Source: Campanula takesimana (Eukaryota > Streptophyta > Magnoliopsida > Asterales > Campanulaceae). Taken from it: DNA of 64,000 nucleotides. Shown in pieces: positions 56,654-64,000 of the stretch. The notes below the pieces were generated by a model. The model ran no database searches. It was not told the origin of the DNA and saw nothing but the letters and a program-made list of their open reading frames with translations. Positions within the stretch are counted from its first letter, which is position 1, and every line of letters begins with the position of its first letter. The stretch is from NCBI GenBank assembly GCA_026119855.1, contig JAOWBW010000163.1, forward strand, positions 992,001-1,056,000, read 5' to 3'. A program made the translations under genes and the position numbers.

Positions 56654-59600
56654 ATGGATTCCATAGATCAGGAGATAGCGAAGGCCCAGGAGGAGAGAAA
56701 AAGCATGGAGGCAGCGTTGCTGGCTCCAAATTCCATTACATTTGATACCGAGCTCTATGATGGTAGCAACCGATTTCAGGATTACAATAGGGAGATACCT
56801 GCTAATGATGACGAGGAGACTACTGATTCGGTGGATGTGGAGGTTGCCAGGAAGTTGGCTTCATACACTGCTCCAAGGTCCATTCTGAATGATATTGCTA
56901 GGGGAGGAGATGATGATGAGTCTGCAGGGCCCAAGTCAAGGAAGATTATTGACAGAGAGGATGATTACCGGCGGAGGAGGTTGAATCAAGTTATTTCACC
57001 CGATAGACATGATGCTTTTGCACATGGGGATAAGACACCAAACCCTGAGACCAGGACCTATGCTGATGTGATGAAAGAGCAAGCTTTGAAGAGAGAGAAG
57101 GAGGAGACGTTGAGGTTAATTGCTAAGAAGAAGAAGGAGGAGGAGGAGAATAAGGCGGCGGGGAAGGGAAAAGAAACTATTGCTGCTCAGCCGGCTCAGA
57201 AAAGGAGGAACAGGTGGGACCAGTCTCAAGGTGAGCAAGGTGGTGAAAAGAGAGCAAAGACGGGATCAGAGTGGGATATGCCCGATGCGACTCCGGGGCA
57301 AAGATGGGATGCGACCCCTACCCCGGGAAGACTGGGTGATGCCACCCCTTCTCTTTCTAGGAAGAATAGGTGGGACGAGACTCCAACACCTGGTCGTTTG
57401 GCTGATTCAGACGCTACCCCGGCTGCTGGTGGGGTTACTCCTGGTGCTACACCTGCAGGGATGACATGGGATGCTACACCGAAGCTATCTGGGCTTGCTA
57501 CGCCAACACCGAAAAAACAGAGGTCGAGGTGGGATGAGACACCAGCTTCTATGGGTAGTGCCACACCAGGTGCTACCCCTGCTGCAGCTTACACACCTGG
57601 TGTGACTCCTGTTGGAGGGGTTGAACTGGCTACACCAACCCCAAATGCAATTAATTTGCGCGGTTCCATCACACCAGAGCAGTATAATTTGTTGAGATGG
57701 GAGAAAGATATTGAGGATAGGAATCGCCCATTGACAGATGAAGAACTTGATGGGATGTTTCCTATGGAGGGGTATAAGATCTTGGATCCCCCGCCTTCCT
57801 ATGTGCCAATTAGAACTCCTGCAAGGAAACTTCTTGCTACCCCAACTCCACTGGGAACTCCTTTGTATGCTATTCCTGAAGAAAATCGGGGACAACAATT
57901 TGATGTTCCGAAAGAGATGCCAGGGGGTTTACCATTCATGAAGCCCGAGGATTACCAATACTTCGGTGCACTTTTGAATGAAGACGACGAGGAAGAGCTG
58001 TCTCCGGATGAGCAGAAAGAGCGTAAAATAATGAAGTTGTTGCTCAAAGTTAAGAACGGGACTCCTCCTCAGAGGAAGACAGCTTTGAGGCAGCTCACCG
58101 ATAAAGCTCGAGAATTTGGTGCCGGGCCTTTATTTAATCGGATTCTTCCTTTACTCATGCAGCCAACTCTGGAGGATCAGGAAAGACATCTGTTGGTGAA
58201 GGTGATTGACAGAGTGCTTTATAAATTGGACGAGTTGGTAAGACCATTTGTTCATAAAATTCTAGTCGTGATTGAGCCTCTATTGATTGATGAGGACTAT
58301 TATGCACGTGTGGAGGGGAGGGAAATCATTTCTAACCTCAGTAAAGCAGCTGGGCTGGCCACCATGATTGCTGCCATGCGTCCAGATATTGACAACATAG
58401 ATGAGTATGTGAGGAACACTACTGCCAGAGCATTCAGTGTTGTTGCATCAGCCCTTGGAATTCCTGCACTCCTCCCTTTCTTGAAGGCTGTGTGTCAGAG
58501 TAAAAAATCATGGCAAGCTCGTCACACTGGTATCAAAATTGTCCAACAAATTGCAATTCTGATTGGCTGTGCAGTTCTCCCCCACTTGAGGTCTCTTGTA
58601 GAGATTATAGAACATGGGCTCAATGATGAGAACCAGAAGGTCAGAACTATTACAGCTCTATCATTGGCTGCACTTGCTGAGGCTGCAGCACCTTATGGTA
58701 TCGAGAGTTTTGACTCTGTTCTGAAGCCGTTGTGGAAGGGTATTAGATCACACCGGGGTAAGGTCTTGGCTGCATTCTTGAAGTCAATCGGCTTCATCAT
58801 TCCTCTCATGGACGCAATCTATGCCAGCTACTATACAAAAGAAGTGATGGTCATTTTAATTCGTGAGTTTCAGTCTCCCGATGAGGAAATGAAGAAAATC
58901 GTGCTTAAAGTGGTGAAGCAGTGTGTTAGTACTGAAGGTGTTGAGGCTGATTACATCCGAAGTGACATTCTTCCTGAATTCTTCCGGAACTTCTGGGTCC
59001 GAAGGATGGCTTTGGATCGTAGAAACTATAAGCAGCTTGTTGATACGACTGTGGAGATAGCAAACAAAGTCGGTGTTGCTGATATAGTGGGGAGAGTTGT
59101 TGAAGATCTTAAAGATGAGAGTGAACCATATAGGCGAATGGTCATGGAGACGATTGAGAAGGTTGTAGCGAATCTTGGTGCGTCCGATATAGATTCCCGT
59201 TTGGAAGAGCTTTTGATTGATGGTATTCTCTATGCCTTCCAAGAGCAGACCAGTGACGATGCAAATGTTATGCTCAATGGGTTTGGGGCAGTTGTGAATG
59301 CCCTTGGTCAAAGAGTCAAACCTTACCTTCCTCAGATTTGTGGTACGATTAAGTGGCGTCTGAATAACAAGAGTGCAAAGGTGAGACAGCAGGCAGCTGA
59401 TCTCATCTCTCGTATTGCAGTGGTCATGAAACAGTGCCAGGAAGAACAATTGATGGGTCATCTCGGGGTCGTCTTATACGAATATCTAGGTGAGGAATAC
59501 CCAGAAGTCTTAGGATCCATACTAGGGGCTCTAAAGGCAATTGTGAATGTTATCGGTATGACTAAAATGACTCCTCCAATCAAAGACTTGCTTCCTCGCT

Positions 59601-60457
59601 TGACCCCAATTCTCAAGAATCGTCACGAAAAAGTCCAAGAAAACTGTATCGATCTCGTAGGCCGAATCGCAGATCGTGGGGCCGAGTTTGTTCCTGCAAG
59701 AGAGTGGATGAGGATCTGTTTCGAGCTTCTCGAGATGCTCAAAGCCCACAAGAAAGGTATTCGTAGGGCGACTGTCAACACATTTGGCTACATAGCAAAA
59801 GCCATCGGCCCCCAAGATGTCTTGGCAACACTATTGAACAATCTCAAAGTACAAGAACGACAAAATCGTGTTTGCACAACTGTAGCGATCGCTATAGTCG
59901 CAGAAACTTGCTCTCCTTTTACAGTATTACCCGCCTTGATGAACGAATATCGGGTCCCTGAGCTTAATGTCCAAAACGGTGTCCTAAAATCTCTCTCGTT
60001 TCTCTTTGAATACATTGGTGAAATGGGTAAGGACTATATTTACGCAGTGACCCCTCTACTCGAAGATGCTCTCATGGATAGGGATTTGGTTCATAGACAG
60101 ACTGCAGCTTCTGCAGTAAAGCATATGGCTTTAGGTGTAGCTGGGTTGGGATGCGAAGATGCTTTAGTTCACCTACTCAACTATGTGTGGCCCAACATTT
60201 TCGAAACGTCCCCGCATGTTATAAACGCTGTCATGGAAGCCATTGAAGGTATGAGAGTTGCTTTAGGTGCAGCTGTTGTTCTTAACTACTGTTTACAGGG
60301 TCTTTTTCATCCGGCCCGGAAAGTTAGGGAGGTTTACTGGAAAATTTACAACTCGCTTTATATTGGGGCTCAAGATGCGCTTGTGGCTGCTTATCCTATG
60401 CTGGAGGATGAGGGGAGTAACATATATAGTCGGCCTGAGCTGACGATGTTTGTCTGA
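56654..60457 (+). CDS. SF3B1: Splicing factor 3B subunit 1 (SF3b155)
   Basis: A core subunit of U2 snRNP in the nucleus; it binds the intron branch-point region and holds the branch adenosine. The CDS is a single exon of 1267 codons, close to known plant SF3B1 lengths. The N-terminal third is disordered, with charged helices and RW-type U2AF-ligand motifs (RNRWDQ, KNRWDE, RSRWDE) inside a Thr-Pro-rich stretch (about residues 200-330, many ATP and TPG repeats that are phosphorylation sites in the family). A conserved p14/SF3B6-binding segment (ITPEQYNLLRWEKDIEDRNRPL) starts at about residue 338. HEAT repeats fill about 440-1267. Lys662 in NQKVRTI corresponds to human Lys700, a cancer hot spot. 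Start: ATG 56654 gives the conserved MDSIDQEIAKAQEER. No break is seen; the gene looks functional. Confidence 0.98.
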   Translation: MDSIDQEIAKAQEERKSMEAALLAPNSITFDTELYDGSNRFQDYNREIPANDDEETTDSVDVEVARKLASYTAPRSILNDIARGGDDDESAGPKSRKIIDREDDYRRRRLNQVISPDRHDAFAHGDKTPNPETRTYADVMKEQALKREKEETLRLIAKKKKEEEENKAAGKGKETIAAQPAQKRRNRWDQSQGEQGGEKRAKTGSEWDMPDATPGQRWDATPTPGRLGDATPSLSRKNRWDETPTPGRLADSDATPAAGGVTPGATPAGMTWDATPKLSGLATPTPKKQRSRWDETPASMGSATPGATPAAAYTPGVTPVGGVELATPTPNAINLRGSITPEQYNLLRWEKDIEDRNRPLTDEELDGMFPMEGYKILDPPPSYVPIRTPARKLLATPTPLGTPLYAIPEENRGQQFDVPKEMPGGLPFMKPEDYQYFGALLNEDDEEELSPDEQKERKIMKLLLKVKNGTPPQRKTALRQLTDKAREFGAGPLFNRILPLLMQPTLEDQERHLLVKVIDRVLYKLDELVRPFVHKILVVIEPLLIDEDYYARVEGREIISNLSKAAGLATMIAAMRPDIDNIDEYVRNTTARAFSVVASALGIPALLPFLKAVCQSKKSWQARHTGIKIVQQIAILIGCAVLPHLRSLVEIIEHGLNDENQKVRTITALSLAALAEAAAPYGIESFDSVLKPLWKGIRSHRGKVLAAFLKSIGFIIPLMDAIYASYYTKEVMVILIREFQSPDEEMKKIVLKVVKQCVSTEGVEADYIRSDILPEFFRNFWVRRMALDRRNYKQLVDTTVEIANKVGVADIVGRVVEDLKDESEPYRRMVMETIEKVVANLGASDIDSRLEELLIDGILYAFQEQTSDDANVMLNGFGAVVNALGQRVKPYLPQICGTIKWRLNNKSAKVRQQAADLISRIAVVMKQCQEEQLMGHLGVVLYEYLGEEYPEVLGSILGALKAIVNVIGMTKMTPPIKDLLPRLTPILKNRHEKVQENCIDLVGRIADRGAEFVPAREWMRICFELLEMLKAHKKGIRRATVNTFGYIAKAIGPQDVLATLLNNLKVQERQNRVCTTVAIAIVAETCSPFTVLPALMNEYRVPELNVQNGVLKSLSFLFEYIGEMGKDYIYAVTPLLEDALMDRDLVHRQTAASAVKHMALGVAGLGCEDALVHLLNYVWPNIFETSPHVINAVMEAIEGMRVALGAAVVLNYCLQGLFHPARKVREVYWKIYNSLYIGAQDALVAAYPMLEDEGSNIYSRPELTMFV

Positions 60458-60883
60458 CCATCTGATTGGTTTCAGGTACACTGATGAAGTTGTTTTTAGG
60501 CTCACGTTTCAGTACTTGTTTGTTACTTTTGTCTGGTTTTGTATTTTATGAGGAAGGACTTAAATTGTCTTGGATGGATGGATGTAGTAAATTGTTGCAT
60601 ATCTTGGATATTATTATATGGAGTTGTGCTGTTGCTGTTGATTACTTTTTTTTGTGACTTGGTAGGTTGTTTTATTTGCATTGGATTTCATCTAGTAAAA
60701 AAACATTGTTGTTGTTGCTGCTGCTGAATTTGGCACCTCGACGGTTTGTATGGGACTAGGTTCTGTCCAAGTAATATTTTACACATTGCTAAAAAAGGTG
60801 TTTTTTACATTAATTTCTGATCTTACTTTTTGACAGAGTGATAATAATCAACACTAGTATATCTATGAATATTAAAGTTGATG
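60458..60883 (+). other. SF3B1 3' untranslated region and flank
   Basis: T-rich sequence without an ORF follows the stop. No classical AATAAA is seen; the poly(A) site cannot be placed. It includes a (TTG/CTG) run near 60704-60725. Confidence 0.5.
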
Positions 60884-61084
60884 TAATCCCTCCATCCCAA
60901 ACGGTTATTTACTTTCGTATAATTTTGGTTACTTTCTCAAAATAATGTTAAATTTTTTCTCTCATCTTCGGTCACAACAATTATTTACTATCTTATTTTT
61001 TTCTCTCTTTCTCACTCATAACACATGTTTTTTCTTAATTTTTGCATATTTAGTAATCATAATAAGTTTGAAACGGAGGTAAGT
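60884..61084. mobile_element. Probable Stowaway-like MITE (diverged)
   Basis: CCCTCCATCCCAAACGGTTATTTAC at the left pairs imperfectly with GTAATCATAATAAGTTTGAAACGGAGG at the right. CTCCRTCCC-type ends flanked by TA are typical of Stowaway. The boundaries are approximate. Confidence 0.5.
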
Positions 61085-61092
61085 AAATATTA

Positions 61093-61348
61093 CTACCTCT
61101 GTCCCTAAATGAGTGTCCAAATTTCATTTTAAGGGACACTGAAAATCTCAACTTTGTGAACAATTTGGTAACAACGATTCAAATATAATCTTGTAATCTC
61201 CTTTCCAAACCTTTAGTTTTGCACGTATAAAGAAACCGGTGAAAATTTTTTCGAAAAAAAACGTTTAGGGAGAAAGTTATGTTAAAAAAAGACACTCATT
61301 TAGGGACAAAGATTTCTTGAAAATGGACACTCATTTAGGGACATAGAG
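61093..61348. mobile_element. Stowaway-like MITE
   Basis: 256 bp flanked by TA (61091-61092 and 61349-61350). The left end is CTACCTCTGTCCCTAAATGA, and the right end reads CTCTATGTCCCTAAATGA on the other strand. The right terminal motif is present twice (near 61290-61310 and at the end). Confidence 0.85.
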
Positions 61349-61594
61349 TATCACATTACAATAACTGAAAGCGACCATGATGGTTCGCATCTTGAATGAC
61401 TTACACAAAACGTTTTGAATTCTGAATTGAAAAAGTCTGCCAATCTGTTTGCGATTTCAAGCCTTACTAGAAGTTCCCACTTTTCACGTGTCTGCAAAAC
61501 AATAGTTTCTCTTTCTTATTTTAAATCATAAAATTTATCATTTTGGGTGTCGAGTAAATTACTAAAATGACTCGTATTATATAAATACAACTAA

Positions 61595-62283
61595 GACCAT
61601 CTACAATGGTTTCACACAAAAAAACCATTCAACACTCACTTTATCACTCCACATCAGCTTCTCTCTCATCCAACTCATCCATTCAACACTCATTCAACAA
61701 AACACCCTACAATGGTTTGTTTAATCCCTCATTCAACACTTTTCCCACTCATCATCCTATACCCCACCACTTAAAATTTATTTTTTATTTTTTATTTTTA
61801 TGATTAGTGTTGAAATAGTTATTATTGGGATCCATTTCAAGAAAAAAGATGGGTTTTTTTTTTTGTGTCGGAATACAATGAAACTTACGTCAATTTAAAG
61901 AGAATTTTTTTTAGGAATTTTGGTGTAAAAAAAAAAAAAACATTTTTTTGTGAAATAATTGAGCTCAAATAATTGGGATAAAAAAAAAACTCGTCAGCCA
62001 ATCAGAAGCCGCCAAGTGTCAACACCAGGAAAAAAAAAAAAAAAAAGGCGGACCTTCTGCAACACACGCGCCCTTGTCGGCGCGTGTACTACACGCGCCT
62101 CGCTGGCCTAATAGAGACGCGCCACGTGGCAAAACCGGGGAACATTTTCTCCATTCACACTTGTTGAATTTTTTCACAAAAAAATTCACACAAACTCATT
62201 TCAACAACCATTGGAGCAATTCATGTGAATTTTTTTTGTGAATTTCAATTCAACACCCTCATTTTTCCCCATTGTACATGGTC
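61595..62283. mobile_element. Tourist-like MITE or small non-autonomous Harbinger
   Basis: Ends GACCATCTACAATGG and (complement) GACCATGTACAATGG are flanked by TAA at 61592-61594 and 62284-62286. The interior is AT-rich with 'cattcaacactca' repeats and one GC-rich patch (62045-62140, acacgcgcc motifs). No coding capacity. Confidence 0.78.
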
Positions 62284-62323
62284 TAATGTAACATGCGTAC
62301 TATTTAAACTACCAAATCAACTT

Positions 62324-63690
62324 GCGTACTATCTAAACTACCAAATCAACTTAAATCGTTAGTATACATTAATGGATGTTAATGAATGTTAAAAATTTAA
62401 CAGATATTACAACAACAAAAAAATTCTAAATGTATTAATCATATATAATATAAAAAGGATAATATGTAAGAAAAATAATTTACAAATAAACCCTAAAATT
62501 TATAATGAAAATTGAAAAAATCTAATCCTAAATGGTCTATCGCCTCCCTTCCTCTCTTTTCACACTTTCTCTGTGTTCATACGCTCCTTATCCCTTCCTC
62601 TCCCCTTACACCATAAGCAATGTCCATCCCCCTCCTCCTCCCGCTTTCCCCACTCTTCCCTCGCCCTCAGTCTCCCCCACCTCCCCTCTCATTTCCATAC
62701 TCCAGGTCCTCCAGATCGAAATTCCTGGCCGTCTATGCTTGTTCTTGAATTTCTGGCGGTCAGTAGAGTTTAGTCCTCCAGATCCAATACCTCCCAGAGT
62801 GCAGCTAGTCAGACCTTTAGAGGAAGATATCTATAAAGATAGCTATGGATGCGAAATGGGGGTTTGATGGTGAAGGTTTTGAAATTGAGTTTGAATGGTT
62901 TGGTTATGCCGGAGGATAATAAGTGATGCGCGGGCTCGTTGTATTGAGCTCGCCATTAGTACCCTTACCTCCCCAAAGTCTCCCTTCTTCTTTTCCTCCA
63001 ACTTTCCAAAAAAAAAAAAAAAAAAAAAAAAAAATTGTACGATTTTTTTGTATGTGGTTTTGTTTTTTCAGATATGCAATTTACCTTTTCTCTAGTTTTT
63101 TTTTTTTTTTTTTTTTTTTTGAAAGGTTTGTATGAACATTTTTTTTTTCAAATCTGTACGAAAATTTGGTTTCTAGTTTCCTGAGTTTTGAACATTAGTT
63201 TATGATAAAGTGTTATAGTTGATAACGGTGGTGAAACACTGATTTATTATTGTTGTATGTGGCGGTGGTGTTCAGCGGTAGTGGCGATGGTAGGGAGACA
63301 GTAGTGATGGTGAGATGGTGGCTAATTGGTGGTATACATTAACAACAATTTCAATTAAAGAGTGATGGCTTATTTGAAAAAAATATATTAATATTGAACT
63401 TAAATATATAAATTCAGTTAATAAGAAGATGTGGTGGCGGGATAGTGGCCGAAGATGGTGGGACGTGGTGGTGGCGGTTCATAATTGATGGTTTTCTTTT
63501 TCCTTTTTTTTTTTCTTTCTAAATATTTCAGATTAAGGAGGGTGGGGTAAGTAATTTTGTTTTATTTTAATGTATATTGGGGTCAATTTTAAAAAAATTT
63601 AATTGCAATATCTGTTAAGTTTTTAACATTCGTGAACATCCATTAATGTATACTAACGATTTAGGTTGATTTGGTAGTTTAGATAGTACG
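62324..63690. mobile_element. Non-autonomous element with 87-bp terminal inverted repeats
   Basis: 62324-62410 and 63605-63690 are inverted copies with about six mismatches in 87 bp. Weaker similarity runs further out on both sides (to about 62282 and 63703). The left end holds a 29-bp tandem duplication of its outer part (62295-62323). Long TIRs suggest a Mutator-like origin, but no clear target duplication was found. The interior has a Pro/Ser-rich ORF (62532-62864) with no recognisable homology, poly-A and poly-T runs (63008-63035, 63095-63120) and GGTGGT-rich DNA (63240-63480). Confidence 0.65.
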
Positions 63691-63703
63691 TTCATATATT
63701 AGA

Positions 63704-64000
63704 TAGCCAGGTTTTTATTTGTGTTAGTTTTCTACAATTTTTTATTTAAAAAATACTTTTATATTTTTAAAAATATTTTTATTGTTTGATATAGAATAAT
63801 TCTTTATGTTTATAACCATCATGCAAGTAAATTTTCTCAAAAAAAAAACATGTAATTAAACTGGTAGTAAACGGTGTCTTAGTCATTTTGTTAGATTTTT
63901 AAGCATTTATTTTGTAAAATAATTATTAGTGTTTTAATATTTTCTAAAATTTCACGCGTTAGATATTTATATGTATGAGATTACTTACATATTTTTCTTT
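63704..64000. other. AT-rich flank
   Basis: Nearly 300 bp of AT-rich sequence with no ORF, RNA gene or clear repeat structure. Confidence 0.6.

Noticed and set aside
58856..59461. 201-codon ORF antisense to SF3B1
   Set aside because: It is a reverse-strand shadow of a strongly conserved coding exon.
62532..62867. Pro/Ser-rich ORF as a gene
   Set aside because: No recognisable domain, low-complexity composition, and location inside a non-autonomous element.

Overview
This is nuclear DNA of a flowering plant, probably a dicot. It is AT-rich. It carries Ty1/copia and Ty3/gypsy LTR retrotransposons with plant-type initiator-Met and Ogre-type primer binding sites, plant MITEs, and one conserved plant gene, the splicing factor SF3B1. 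The species cannot be named from the sequence. No bacterial-type operon, CRISPR array or rRNA gene is present.

Bases 1-51096 (80% of the window) are one nest of LTR retrotransposons that I resolved by LTR boundaries and perfect 5-bp target-site duplications (TSDs). The outermost copia element, A, enters from the left with the last 474 bp of its 5' LTR, and its 3' LTR ends at 51096. Three elements sit in A: B (4385-26290, Sirevirus-like copia, TSD GATGT), D (26882-39697, Ogre/Tat-type gypsy, TSD ACGAC) and E (41364-50264, reverse-strand chromovirus-like gypsy inside A's 3' LTR, TSD ATGAC). Element C (14126-22658, TSD AAAAC) is a complete copia element of the same family as A and is inserted into an extra open reading frame of B. 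C has the only near-intact polyprotein (1292 codons); B keeps an open pol. A, D and E are broken by stops and frameshifts.

A in turn abuts a reverse-oriented fragment of a B-family LTR (51097-51620). That fragment truncates the left end of a PIF/Harbinger-type DNA transposon (51621-53878) with a decayed transposase. The order of events reads: Harbinger, then the reverse B-family LTR, then A, then B/D/E, then C.

From 54 kb the DNA becomes a gene neighbourhood. A small foldback MITE (54051-54167) is followed by a 930-bp, almost completely palindromic element (54597-55526). Its arms carry eight short palindromes and two opposed tRNA-like SINE segments. It ends about 40 bp before a cluster of site II (TGGGCY) promoter elements. 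SF3B1 follows (CDS 56654-60457, a single coding exon, 1267 codons) with a probable 5'UTR intron. Downstream are Stowaway-like and Tourist-like MITEs and a 1.4-kb element with 87-bp terminal inverted repeats.

The most interesting signals are: (i) the giant hairpin next to the SF3B1 promoter; (ii) arrays of short CpG-rich palindromes placed upstream of the core promoter in A and C LTRs, with different motifs in these two related elements; (iii) the extra ORF of B, which has its own TATA box, pyrimidine patch and a phase-0 intron; (iv) B's LTRs being less diverged than those of C, which is nested inside it; and (v) an antisense ORF in D. By-eye LTR differences are about 3% for A, 2.4% for D, 1.3% for C and 0.6% for B.
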